From an uncultured Methylophilaceae bacterium (GTDB taxonomy: Bacteria > Pseudomonadota > Gammaproteobacteria > Burkholderiales > Methylophilaceae): 34,223 nt of DNA. The notes beneath the pieces were generated by a model, which saw only the letters and a program-made list of their open reading frames with translations, ran no database searches and had not been told where the DNA came from. The stretch covers positions 1-34,223 of the forward strand of contig CAIQBW010000031.1 in the NCBI GenBank assembly GCA_903870165.1. Reading direction: 5' to 3'. Positions 1 through 7,409 of this stretch are shown one piece after another; positions within the stretch are counted from its first letter, which is position 1; each line of letters begins with the position of its first letter. A program made the translations under genes and the position numbers.

Positions 1-18
1 GTCAGACGATCACGGTTA

Positions 19-135
19 TGTCTGGCGGCCATAGCGAATTGGAACCACCCCTTCCCATCTCGAACAGGGCCGTGAAACGATTCTGCGCCAATGATAGTAT
101 GCTTCGTGCATGCGAAAGTAGGTCACCGCCAGACT
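19..135 (+). rRNA. rrf: 5S ribosomal RNA
   Basis: A structural RNA of about 117 bases. The ends pair as in a 5S helix I: TCTGGCGG (21-28) with CCGCCAGA (126-133). Internal blocks such as GAACCACCCC, CCATCTCGAACAG and GAAAGTAGGTCACCGCC are the usual bacterial 5S signatures. It is followed directly by an intrinsic terminator, so this is the distal end of an rRNA operon whose 23S lies left of the window. The exact ends are inferred from helix pairing. Confidence 0.95.
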
Positions 136-143
136 CTTTATAC

Positions 144-176
144 AAAACCCTAGTCAGTAATGACTGGGGTTTTTTC
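144..176 (+). terminator. Intrinsic terminator of the rRNA operon
   Basis: A 13-bp stem (144-156 with 161-173, one G-T pair) closes a GTAA loop and runs into a T tract. It lies about 10 bases after the 5S gene and ends the rRNA operon before the PAP2 gene. Confidence 0.9.
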
Positions 177-191
177 ATTTCAAGTCCTTAT

Positions 192-209
192 TCTTCATCA
201 GATTGTCAT
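192..209 (+). promoter_or_regulatory. Weak PHO-box-like site before the PAP2 gene
   Basis: TCTTCAT-CAGA-TTGTCAT has the 7-4-7 layout of a PhoB site; the second half is close to the CTGTCAT consensus and the first is poor. CACTAT (220-225) lies about 10 bp further on, where a -10 would be expected. A further TTGTCAC at 216-222 is out of phase (13 bp). This is motif reading only. Confidence 0.3.
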
Positions 210-253
210 AATTGCTTGTCACTATATCGCCATGAATAAGCCTTGGAGCCATC

Positions 254-787
254 ATGCCTTATAAATTAGCTTTCTATAGAAATCGCTTTCTTGCTTGGGA
301 TAGTGCGCTTTGTATTAGCGTAAACAAAACAAGCCACTATCGCGCAGTACGCATTTTCTTTAGATTGATTAGTAGATTAGGAGATGGTGTATTTTGGTAC
401 ACAGTGATGCTGGGGATTATGCTCACGAAGGGTGAGCCTTCCTATTTGCCAGTATTGCATATGGCAGGTGCCGGTTTAACAGGCACCTTAATTTATAAAT
501 GGATTAAGGGTAAAACCTTACGCCCCCGTCCTTACGAAGTGCATCAGGATATTTGGTTAACTGGACGTCCTTTAGATCGCTTTAGTTTTCCTTCAGGGCA
601 CACCTTACACGCGGTTGCTTTTTGTGCGGTTGGTTTGTTTTACTATCCACAATTAGCTACTTTGCTTCTACCATTTACCGTTTTGGTTGGACTATCTCGT
701 GTAGTGCTTGGCTTGCATTATCCAAGTGATGTAATTGCTGGTGCCACAATTGGTGGCCTTAGCGCAATGCTTTTTATCTTGATTTAA
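254..787 (+). CDS. PAP2-superfamily membrane phosphatase
   Basis: A 177-residue integral membrane phosphatase of the PAP2 (phosphatidic acid phosphatase type 2) superfamily. All three catalytic motifs are present: K85-x6-R92-P93, P113-S-G-H116, and S148-R149-x5-H155-x3-D159. H155 is the expected nucleophile and H116 the acid/base. Several hydrophobic segments lie between and around the motifs. Family members dephosphorylate lipid phosphates such as phosphatidate, phosphatidylglycerophosphate or undecaprenyl diphosphate; the sequence does not decide which. It follows the rRNA operon terminator as its own unit and converges on the phospholipase C gene with only four bases between the stops. Its neighbours are lipid genes, so a phosphatidate-to-diacylglycerol role is attractive but unproven. 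Confidence 0.9.
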   Translation: MPYKLAFYRNRFLAWDSALCISVNKTSHYRAVRIFFRLISRLGDGVFWYTVMLGIMLTKGEPSYLPVLHMAGAGLTGTLIYKWIKGKTLRPRPYEVHQDIWLTGRPLDRFSFPSGHTLHAVAFCAVGLFYYPQLATLLLPFTVLVGLSRVVLGLHYPSDVIAGATIGGLSAMLFILI

Positions 788-788
788 C

Positions 789-805
789 TACCTAATTGTT
801 AGGTA
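789..805. repeat. Small inverted repeat between converging genes
   Basis: TACCTAATTGTTAGGTA is a perfect 7-bp stem with a 3-base loop at the junction of the PAP2 and phospholipase C genes. No T tract follows in either direction, so it is at most a weak bidirectional terminator. Confidence 0.35.
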
Positions 806-1628
806 AAAAGTAGCTGATTGGTGCTGGATGCATCAACGCTAAATCACCAAGGCATGATAAGCGCCAAGCGCTTAATTGTGTATCATTTAAATGCAGTAAC
901 TCTGCCTTCCAGGCGGGTTTCTCACCACTTAATACAATTCCTATTTCTGCAATCGCTGTCTGTGTTTTAGCGATGTAATACACGAAGTGTTTAAATACCC
1001 GTCTATCAACTATCCGCGCGCTCAAATAAATAATGTGTGGAATCTTTGCTGTGCGCAGCATTCCATCCCAAAAGCTCAGCCGTGTTAACGCTTTTTTAGT
1101 TTCATTAAATGAGCATGGATAGTTTTCGCTGATAAAGGTTGTTAAGAGGCGCTTGTGTTTGTTAATTAGCTTGCTTGGAGATGTATGAAGCAATGGTTCT
1201 AAGTGCGCGTCCATGGCCCATTCTGATGCGATATGCGCGAGCATGCCATTATCTGTCCACATTTCTTCATGCGCAGGGACAAAGTGATTATGGGCAATCA
1301 CATCAACATACAAATGGCTAGCATAGCCGATTGCAATCGCGAGTTCCTCTTCGGTTTCGGCTTGTGCTAGCAAATGGTGGGCATGCTGCCAGTCGTGCGT
1401 GTCTTTAAAGTGTTTGGAGACAATTGCTAGGTCAGGTAAACATGCACCCGCCATCACTAAATCAGGGAAGTTCTGAACAGCTTTTCTGAGTCTTGGATCA
1501 AGCGCGGGCATCGCCCATAGCAGGGAGTGCGCAAAGTATAAATGGGTCATGAGGCCCCATGCGTTCGCGTCAGCAGCATGAAGTATGATGGGGATTAACC
1601 AACAGAGCTTATAGAGTTGCTTTTTCAT
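792..1628 (-). CDS. Exported zinc-dependent phospholipase C family protein
   Basis: A 278-residue protein of the zinc-dependent phospholipase C family (Bacillus cereus PLC / clostridial alpha-toxin fold). Residues 1-23 form a signal peptide ending ANA. Cleavage there would make Trp24 the new N-terminus, matching the family's Trp1, whose amino group binds zinc. The other ligands follow in order (mature numbering): H6, D43, H55 or H59, H82-x3-D86, H90 or H92, and H109-x3-E113. The product should hydrolyse phospholipids outside the inner membrane into diacylglycerol and a phosphorylated headgroup. I chose the ATG at 1628 over an upstream in-frame start at 1706 because it opens the signal peptide; no clear ribosome site is visible. 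It is divergent from dgkA, which consumes diacylglycerol. Substrate is not determined. Confidence 0.8.
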   Translation of the reverse strand: MKKQLYKLCWLIPIILHAADANAWGLMTHLYFAHSLLWAMPALDPRLRKAVQNFPDLVMAGACLPDLAIVSKHFKDTHDWQHAHHLLAQAETEEELAIAIGYASHLYVDVIAHNHFVPAHEEMWTDNGMLAHIASEWAMDAHLEPLLHTSPSKLINKHKRLLTTFISENYPCSFNETKKALTRLSFWDGMLRTAKIPHIIYLSARIVDRRVFKHFVYYIAKTQTAIAEIGIVLSGEKPAWKAELLHLNDTQLSAWRLSCLGDLALMHPAPISYFLPNN

Positions 1629-1663
1629 GAGTAAGCAATTTGCACGGCTGAGGTTAAGGTAGT

Positions 1664-1692
1664 GTGAAGATTTGATGATGGTATGATGACAG
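1664..1692 (-). promoter_or_regulatory. PHO-box-like repeats before the phospholipase C gene
   Basis: Read on the minus strand, CTGTCAT-CATA-CCATCAT (1692 to 1675) is followed after CAAA by a third half, TCTTCAC (1670 to 1664). The halves are phased at 11 bp and keep the TCA(T/C) core. The site is about 35-65 bp upstream of the chosen start. The first half is perfect, the other two are degenerate. Confidence 0.45.
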
Positions 1693-1758
1693 TCGTTATC
1701 GATCACACTTGTTTGCTATACTGCACGCCAAGTTTTATATCTAAATATTGAGGAAGTT

Positions 1759-2133
1759 ATGGAAAGTCCATTTAAAGGAAAGACAGGGTTACGTCGCTTA
1801 ATTAATGCATTTGGATATTCGATGGAAGGCTTGTCAGCTGCCTACAAGAATGAAGATGCCTTTAGACAAGAGCTACGTTTAGCCTTGGTATTGATTCCTT
1901 TAGCGGCTTATCTTGGTCACTCTGGTATGGAGCGCGCCGTGATGATTGCCTGTGTGTTCTTAGTGATTATTGTTGAGTTACTCAATTCTTCTGTTGAAGC
2001 AACGGTTGACCGTATTTCTTTAGACCATCACTTGCTTGCGAAGCGCGCTAAAGATATTGGGAGTGCAGCTGTGCTATTAAGCTTGCTTAATCTCGTTGTT
2101 GTTTGGTCTTTGGTGCTTTGTCCTGCTTTATAA
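1759..2133 (+). CDS. dgkA: Diacylglycerol kinase (DgkA, prokaryotic type)
   Basis: A 124-residue membrane kinase, close to the 122 residues of E. coli DgkA. It phosphorylates diacylglycerol to phosphatidic acid using ATP at the inner membrane. The family core is clear: FRQEL near residues 35-39, E73-L-L-N-S-x2-E80, and the KDxGSAAV block at about 98-105. Three hydrophobic segments fit the trimeric family. GAGGAAG eight bases upstream gives a good ribosome site. It is divergent from phospholipase C and sits 94 bp before a glycosyltransferase, so three enzymes that make or use diacylglycerol are adjacent. Confidence 0.96.
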   Translation: MESPFKGKTGLRRLINAFGYSMEGLSAAYKNEDAFRQELRLALVLIPLAAYLGHSGMERAVMIACVFLVIIVELLNSSVEATVDRISLDHHLLAKRAKDIGSAAVLLSLLNLVVVWSLVLCPAL

Positions 2134-2145
2134 AAGAATTGTGAC

Positions 2146-2163
2146 ATTTCATATAACTGTCAT
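2146..2163 (+). promoter_or_regulatory. Candidate PHO box before glycosyltransferase 1
   Basis: ATTTCAT-ATAA-CTGTCAT has correct 7-4-7 spacing and one perfect half. TAACAT (2174-2179) lies 10 bp downstream at the usual -10 distance. The start codon of the glycosyltransferase is 64 bp away. It is one of the better candidates in the window; binding is inferred. Confidence 0.58.
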
Positions 2164-2227
2164 AAAGCGTCGCTAACATAAGCTTGTTAGCGACCGTCAT
2201 CGCGGCGCCATAATCAAGGCCGTAGCA

Positions 2228-3385
2228 TTGAAAATCCTATTTATCTCTGATGTTTATTTCCCGCGCATCAATGGTGTTTCTACCTCAATCCGTACCTTTG
2301 TAAAGCAAATGCAGGACATGGGCCATACCGTGCATTTGATTGCACCTGAATATGGCGTGAAAACTGAAGATGAGGCCTGGATTAAACGTATTCCAGCGCG
2401 CAGTATTTACTTCGATCCAGAAGACAAGCTCATGAAATACGGCGTTGCCTTGGATGGTTTGATGGCACTGCGTAGTGAAGAGTATGACATCGTGCATATT
2501 CATACGCCGTTTGTTGCGCATTACTTAGGCTTAAAGCTTTCACACTTGCTTGATGTGCCATGTGTGGAGACCTATCACACCTTCTTTGAAGATTACTTAC
2601 ATCACTATCTTCCATTCATTCCAAAAGGCATAGCAAAAGGCATCGCGCGCTTTATTTCGCGGCGCCAATGTAATGCGGTGGATGCGATTGTTGCCCCGTC
2701 CCAGCCGATGCTCGATGTCTTACGTCAATATGGCGTGAAATCAAAAGCGGAAGTGGTTCCAACTGGCTTGCAAGCCCATAGCTTTGCAAAAGCCGATGGC
2801 GCAGCGTTCAGAGCGAAATACGGCATTGCGGCTGATCGGCCGATGGGTCTTTTTGTGGGCCGCGTCGCCTTTGAGAAAAACATCAGCTTCTTGCTCCGTA
2901 TGTGGGTCGATTTGATTAAAAAGCAGCCGAACGCACTTTTAGTTGTTGCCGGTGAAGGCCCTGCAGAAGCAAGTCTGCATGCGTTAAGTAAGGAGCTGAA
3001 CCTTGAAGACAATATTAAGTTTATCGGTTATTTAGACCGCAACACTGAGCTTAATGCCTGTTATCAAAGTGCGGATGTGTTTGTGTTTTCATCATTAAGT
3101 GAAACGCAAGGCCTGGTCTTGCTTGAAGCGATGGCTCAAAGCACCCCTGTTGTTGCGATTGCTGAGCTAGGGACTAAGTCGATATTGGTGGAAGGCGAGG
3201 GTGCCTTGATCGCGCCGCATAATGAAATGATTTTTGCGGACAAAGTGTATTCACTCCTCAGTAACAAATCTGATCGCAATGCGCTGGGTAAGGCTGCCTA
3301 TCATTATTCAAAAACACGCTGGACAGATCGTGCACAAGCAGAGCGTATGATTAATTTCTATCAAGATGTGACCACCTCGATTTAA
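2228..3385 (+). CDS. GT4 glycosyltransferase, diacylglycerol-glucosyltransferase-like
   Basis: A 385-residue GT-B glycosyltransferase of family GT4. The N-terminal domain opens with a Rossmann strand and the P-x-I-N-G-V loop. It carries YHTFFEDYLHHY (about residues 117-128), a signature shared with monoglucosyldiacylglycerol synthases of Acholeplasma and Streptococcus. The C-terminal nucleotide-sugar domain has the E-x7-E motif (SETQGLVLLE, near 291-300). Related enzymes transfer glucose or another sugar from a nucleotide sugar to diacylglycerol on the inner face of the membrane. Translation starts at TTG, the only start that keeps the complete first strand, with AAGG eight bases upstream. 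Neighbours (PLC, DgkA, pst) support a lipid substrate, but a polyisoprenoid or mannosyl target cannot be excluded. Confidence 0.8.
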   Translation: MKILFISDVYFPRINGVSTSIRTFVKQMQDMGHTVHLIAPEYGVKTEDEAWIKRIPARSIYFDPEDKLMKYGVALDGLMALRSEEYDIVHIHTPFVAHYLGLKLSHLLDVPCVETYHTFFEDYLHHYLPFIPKGIAKGIARFISRRQCNAVDAIVAPSQPMLDVLRQYGVKSKAEVVPTGLQAHSFAKADGAAFRAKYGIAADRPMGLFVGRVAFEKNISFLLRMWVDLIKKQPNALLVVAGEGPAEASLHALSKELNLEDNIKFIGYLDRNTELNACYQSADVFVFSSLSETQGLVLLEAMAQSTPVVAIAELGTKSILVEGEGALIAPHNEMIFADKVYSLLSNKSDRNALGKAAYHYSKTRWTDRAQAERMINFYQDVTTSI

Positions 3386-3396
3386 GTATTGATTGG

Positions 3397-3434
3397 CCAA
3401 TAAAAAAGCTGGCCTAGGCCAGCTTTTTTATTGG
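3397..3434. terminator. Bidirectional terminator between glycosyltransferase 1 and pstB
   Basis: A perfect 38-bp palindrome centred on CCTAGG (3413-3418), with a GC-rich core and A6/T6 flanks. It is an intrinsic terminator in both directions and serves the two converging genes. Confidence 0.93.
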
Positions 3435-3441
3435 ATCAAGG

Positions 3442-4263
3442 TTAACCAAAACGACCAGTAATATAATCTTCCGTTTCTTTTCGCTGTGGTTTGATGAAAA
3501 TCTCATCTGTTATACCAAATTCAATAAGTTCACCAAGATACATGTAAGCAGTAAAGTCTGAGCAACGAGCTGCTTGCTGCATATTATGCGTAACAATCGC
3601 AATCGTGTACTCTTCTTTTAGATGATGAATAAGCTCTTCAATTTTGCCTGTTGAAATTGGATCAAGTGCTGAAGTAGGCTCATCAAGTAACAAGATATCT
3701 GGCTTGTTTGCAATTACACGTGCAATACATAATCGTTGTTGTTGGCCGCCAGATAGTGACAATCCACTTTGATTAAGCTTGTCTTTCACTTCAGTCCAAA
3801 TGGCTGCCTTGCTGAGCGCCCATTCGACTCTATCATCCATCTCGGCTTTGGATAATTTTTCATATAAACGGACACCAAAGGCAATGTTTTCATAAATTGA
3901 CATTGGAAAAGGCGTTGGTTTTTGAAACACCATCCCAATTCTTGATCTTAGAAGATTCAAGTCTTGTTTGGGATTTAAAATGTTTTCCCCATGAAAATTG
4001 ATTTCACCAGTGGCTACTTGGTTTGGATAGAGGTCATACATTCTATTGAGCGTTCGAAGCAATGTTGATTTGCCACACCCTGAAGGTCCAATAAAAGCGG
4101 TTACTTGTCTATGCGCAATGTCGAAACTAATATTCTTTAACGCATGATATCCACCATAATAGAAATTCAAATCACGAATTTCTAAAGCATTTGTACTGGA
4201 ATTTAAACGAGAGGCAGTGAAATTACTTTTTTCGTCTGTCTTTATATCTAGTTTGATGGCCAT
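3442..4263 (-). CDS. pstB: Phosphate ABC transporter ATP-binding protein PstB
   Basis: A 273-residue ATPase that powers the high-affinity phosphate importer PstSCAB. Visible motifs are Walker A (GPSGCGKST, 59-67), a Q-loop in [10 protein letters not shown] (111-120), the LSGGQ signature (170-174), Walker B LLLDEP (191-196) and the switch histidine H226 in THNM. The FQKPTPFP wording is characteristic of PstB. The first 28 or so residues are a variable extension. AAAGGATAAAAGGGC precedes the ATG, six bases from the pstA stop. It is the last gene of the operon; phoU, which often follows pstB, is absent. Confidence 0.98.
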   Translation of the reverse strand: MAIKLDIKTDEKSNFTASRLNSSTNALEIRDLNFYYGGYHALKNISFDIAHRQVTAFIGPSGCGKSTLLRTLNRMYDLYPNQVATGEINFHGENILNPKQDLNLLRSRIGMVFQKPTPFPMSIYENIAFGVRLYEKLSKAEMDDRVEWALSKAAIWTEVKDKLNQSGLSLSGGQQQRLCIARVIANKPDILLLDEPTSALDPISTGKIEELIHHLKEEYTIAIVTHNMQQAARCSDFTAYMYLGELIEFGITDEIFIKPQRKETEDYITGRFG

Positions 4264-4269
4264 GCCCTT

Positions 4270-5136
4270 TTATCCTTTATTTTTGTCACGGAAAAATACC
4301 CGTGCTAGTATATTCAAGCTTAAAACGCCTAATGTGATTAATAATGCGCCAGCCCATGCAAGTCCAACCCAATTATCATAAGGACTCATTGCAAATTGGA
4401 AGATCACCACTGGTAAGTTGGCGATAGGTGCATTCATATTCATTGAATAAAACTGATTGTTGAGTGCTGTAAAAAGTAATGGTGCGGTCTCGCCACTGAC
4501 GCGGGCTAGAGCAAGTAATACGCCAGTCATTACACCGCTTTTTGCTGCTCTTAGTACAATCATAAGAGATACTTTCCACTTAGGGGCCCCCAAAGCATAC
4601 CCGGCCTCTCTTAAGCTTCCTGGCACAAGTTGCAACATATTCTCAGTGGTTCTAACTACTACAGGGATTGCAATTAATGTAAGTGCCATGCTGCCAGCCC
4701 AGCCAGAGAAATGCTGTGCTTGCGCAACAACTAAAGCATAGACAAATAAACCAATAACGATAGATGGGGCAGACAACATAATGTCTGTTACGAACCTAGT
4801 AATAGGCGCAATTCGACTCTTATTGCCATACTCTGATAAGTAGATCCCAGCTAGAACCCCAATCGGTGTGCTTATTAGGGTGCAGCTTCCTACCATTAAA
4901 AGACTACCAACAATTGCATTTTGTAAGCCACCGCCAGCTGTACCCGCAGCTGGCGTGCTTGCAGTAAACATCGCCCAATTAACTGAGGAAAAGCCTTTGA
5001 TAAATAAAATACTAAGAATCCATAGTAAGAAAAACATACCAATCATCATGGCGACCATACAGAGAGCTAATGCAAAATTGTTAGTTCTTTTTCTATTGGC
5101 CAATATGGCTTTTTTAAGCGTTAATGCATCACTCAT
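4270..5136 (-). CDS. pstA: Phosphate ABC transporter permease PstA
   Basis: A 288-residue inner-membrane permease, partner of PstC. It has about six transmembrane segments and the EAA loop that docks PstB (LREAGYALGAPKWK, about residues 177-190). TPIGVLAGIYLSEYG is typical of PstA. The start codon overlaps the pstC stop by four bases (ATGA), so the two are probably translationally coupled. Length is normal for the family. Confidence 0.97.
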   Translation of the reverse strand: MSDALTLKKAILANRKRTNNFALALCMVAMMIGMFFLLWILSILFIKGFSSVNWAMFTASTPAAGTAGGGLQNAIVGSLLMVGSCTLISTPIGVLAGIYLSEYGNKSRIAPITRFVTDIMLSAPSIVIGLFVYALVVAQAQHFSGWAGSMALTLIAIPVVVRTTENMLQLVPGSLREAGYALGAPKWKVSLMIVLRAAKSGVMTGVLLALARVSGETAPLLFTALNNQFYSMNMNAPIANLPVVIFQFAMSPYDNWVGLAWAGALLITLGVLSLNILARVFFRDKNKG

Positions 5137-6119
5137 GATTTAGTTCCTTGTTTCTTTTCCATTTGTTTTAACATCAGTTTTGCAAGTGAAAGAATAGTGA
5201 CGGTAATAACGAAAAGTGCTAATCCTAATGCGAACAATGAGGAGAAATGCAAGCCAGGCTCGGCTTCACCAAATTGATTCGCCAAGGTTGATGCAATTGA
5301 ACTGCCTGGCGCAAATAGAGATGGAAGGATACGTTGTGCGTTACCAATCACAAAAGTGACCGCCATTGTTTCACCTAAGGCACGTCCCAAGCCCAACATT
5401 ATTCCACCGACTACGCCTGCTTTGGTATAAGGAAGAATGATATGTCTAGCAACCTCCCAAGTTGTACAGCCTAAACCGTAAGCCGATTCCTTGAGGACGG
5501 GCGGAACAATATCAAATACATCACGCATCACTGCTGCAATAAATGGCAGAATCATGAGTGCAAGAATTAAGCCAGCACAAAGCATCCCAATACCATTAGG
5601 TGCGCCCGAAAACAATACGCCTATATAGGGAAGTTTTCCAAGTGTAGAGGAAAGAGCTGGCTCAATATGTTCTGCAAAAAATGGCGCAAAGACAAAAAGA
5701 CCAAACATCCCGTAAATGATAGAAGGCACAGCTGCTAAAAGCTCAACCGCAATTCCTAATGGACGACGTAATCTTATTGGACAGATTTCTGTTAAAAATA
5801 ATGCTATCCCAAAACTAAGCGGTGTCGCGATGATTAGCGCAATAAAAGATGAGACTAACGTCCCGTAGATTGAGATGAGTCCACCGAATTTTTGTTTGTT
5901 AACATCCCAGTCGGCGCTGAAAAAGAAGCCAACCCCAAACTCTTTTAATGCAGGAAGTGCGTTAATAATTAATGAAATAATGATGCCAAGAAGCACAATC
6001 AAAACAACTAATGCAGAAAGTTGAGAGACAACTAAAAAGGCCCCATCCTGAATACGTTGTACTTTTGATGTCTTATCGTTGCGAATCGAAGATTTTTGCG
6101 AACTTGAAGAGGCGATCAT
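5133..6119 (-). CDS. pstC: Phosphate ABC transporter permease PstC
   Basis: A 328-residue inner-membrane permease, partner of PstA. A cytoplasmic N-terminal stretch of about 25 residues precedes the first membrane helix. The EAA-type loop reads LKESAYGLGCTTWEVARH (about residues 208-225), followed by GLGRALGETMAVTFVIGN, a PstC hallmark. I place the start at the ATG at 6119, with TTGGAA just upstream; an in-frame TTG three codons earlier (6128) is less likely. A terminator-like hairpin separates it from pstS, which would lower permease expression relative to the binding protein. Confidence 0.97.
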   Translation of the reverse strand: MIASSSSQKSSIRNDKTSKVQRIQDGAFLVVSQLSALVVLIVLLGIIISLIINALPALKEFGVGFFFSADWDVNKQKFGGLISIYGTLVSSFIALIIATPLSFGIALFLTEICPIRLRRPLGIAVELLAAVPSIIYGMFGLFVFAPFFAEHIEPALSSTLGKLPYIGVLFSGAPNGIGMLCAGLILALMILPFIAAVMRDVFDIVPPVLKESAYGLGCTTWEVARHIILPYTKAGVVGGIMLGLGRALGETMAVTFVIGNAQRILPSLFAPGSSIASTLANQFGEAEPGLHFSSLFALGLALFVITVTILSLAKLMLKQMEKKQGTKS

Positions 6120-6150
6120 AATTTCCAAAATTTCGTTTATTAAAGGGCTT

Positions 6151-6177
6151 AAAAAAGAAGCCCTCGATAGGGCTTCT
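6151..6177 (-). terminator. Intergenic terminator/attenuator between pstS and pstC
   Basis: On the minus strand AGAAGCCCT and AGGGCTTCT form a perfect 9-bp stem with a 4-base loop, followed by a run of six U. It lies inside the pst operon, 20 bases after the pstS stop. Partial termination here would give more pstS than pstCAB transcript. Confidence 0.85.
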
Positions 6178-6197
6178 CTCCTTACTTTTTTTAAGTA

Positions 6198-7232
6198 TTA
6201 CTTAGTAATAACTTGAGACCAAACACTTTTTTCAATGTAGTTTACTGTTTCATCTGGAAGTGGCACATAGTCCAAATCTGTTGCAAGTTGTTTGCCTTGT
6301 TTCAAACCGAAGTCAAAGAACTTCATTACTTCAGCAGTCTTTGCTTTATCTGAAGGCGCTTTGTACATGAGAATGAATGTGGCGCCAGTGATTGGCCAAG
6401 CATTTGCGCCAGGTGCATTGGTAATGAATGTTGCCATTCCTGGAAATTTAGTCCAGTCTGTACCAGATGCTGCAGCTGCAAATGTTTTGTCATCAGGTAA
6501 AACATATTTGCCGTCAGCATTTTGTAATGACGTGTAAGTCATGTTGTTCTTTTTAGCAAACGCATATTCTACGTAGCCAATTGAATTTTTAACGCGTGTA
6601 ACGTTAGCTGCAACACCTTCGTTGCCTTTACCGCTCACTGTTGATGTTGCTGGCCAGTTAACTGTCTTGCCGAAGCCAACTTCTTCTTTCCAAGCTGGGC
6701 TTACTTTTGATAGGTAGTTGGTGAAAACTGCTGTTGTACCAGAACCATCAGAACGTGTTACGACGTTAATAACATTCGCTGGAATGTTTAGGCCAGGATT
6801 AAGAGCAGTAATGCGTTTGTCATTCCAAGAAATAATCACACCTTGGAAAATTTTAGCGAGTACATCAGGTGTTAATTTCAATTCACCTGGTTTTACGCCT
6901 TCGATATTAACCACTGGCACTACACCGCCAACGATTGCTGGGAATTGAATTTGACCTTTAGCTTGTAGATCTTCTGGTTTTACAGGGTCGTCTGTTGCAC
7001 CAAAATCGACTGTTTTTGCATTGATTTGCTTAATACCACCACCAGAACCGATTGATTGGTAGTTTAAATTGTTACCTGTTTTTGCTTTATATGCTTCTGA
7101 CCATTTTGAAAGTACTGGGTAGATAAATGATGAGCCTGCGCCTGTCATTTCGGCAGCAGATGCTGAGATAGTCACTGTTGCAGCAGCTGTTAGTAAAACA
7201 GCTGACAATGTTTTCTTAATATTAAAATTCAT
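6198..7232 (-). CDS. pstS: Phosphate-binding periplasmic protein PstS
   Basis: A 344-residue secreted solute-binding protein that captures inorganic phosphate for PstCAB. A Sec signal peptide of about 26-27 residues ends near SASA|AEM. Phosphate-contact motifs are AGSSF just after cleavage, SIGSGGG (about 61-67), VDFGATD (about 75-81) and TRSDGSGTT (about 160-168). The ribosome site GGAG is six bases before the ATG. A strong PHO box lies about 56 bp upstream, so phosphate-starvation control through PhoB is expected. It is the first gene of the pst operon. Confidence 0.98.
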   Translation of the reverse strand: MNFNIKKTLSAVLLTAAATVTISASAAEMTGAGSSFIYPVLSKWSEAYKAKTGNNLNYQSIGSGGGIKQINAKTVDFGATDDPVKPEDLQAKGQIQFPAIVGGVVPVVNIEGVKPGELKLTPDVLAKIFQGVIISWNDKRITALNPGLNIPANVINVVTRSDGSGTTAVFTNYLSKVSPAWKEEVGFGKTVNWPATSTVSGKGNEGVAANVTRVKNSIGYVEYAFAKKNNMTYTSLQNADGKYVLPDDKTFAAAASGTDWTKFPGMATFITNAPGANAWPITGATFILMYKAPSDKAKTAEVMKFFDFGLKQGKQLATDLDYVPLPDETVNYIEKSVWSQVITK

Positions 7233-7287
7233 GAATTTCTCCAGATCGGTTGGCTTAATTAAACAAGCTCTACTTTATGCCCGTAAT

Positions 7288-7305
7288 ATTACATTTTTGT
7301 GACAT
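7288..7305 (-). promoter_or_regulatory. PHO box of the pst operon
   Basis: On the minus strand ATGTCAC-AAAA-ATGTAAT matches the PhoB half-site pair with 4-bp spacing. CATAAA (7279 to 7274) follows eight bases later as a possible -10. It lies upstream of pstS, the textbook Pho-regulon target, which makes this the best-supported site in the window. Confidence 0.75.
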
Positions 7306-7409
7306 TTTTTGCGAAACATTCTGTGTGCTTTTTAGATTTATTTTGATCAGATTCTTAGCGTGTTTTGTTTGATGTATAATTTGAGGCTAATTCAAGGTTT
7401 ATGGTAGTT

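Noticed and set aside
203-222. TTGTCAT and TTGTCAC as a PHO box before the PAP2 gene
   Set aside because: The two halves are 13 bp apart instead of 11; the in-phase pair at 192-209 was kept instead, at low confidence.
18-239. Open frame of 73 codons across the 5S gene
   Set aside because: It runs through the 5S rRNA and its terminator and has no ribosome site or protein-like composition.
1629-1706. N-terminal extension of the phospholipase C gene
   Set aside because: The extra 26 codons hide the signal peptide and overlap the regulatory region; the ATG at 1628 opens a typical signal sequence.
4457-5143. Plus-strand open frames opposite pstA
   Set aside because: They mirror conserved permease codons and have no ribosome sites; pstA and pstC motifs fix the coding strand.
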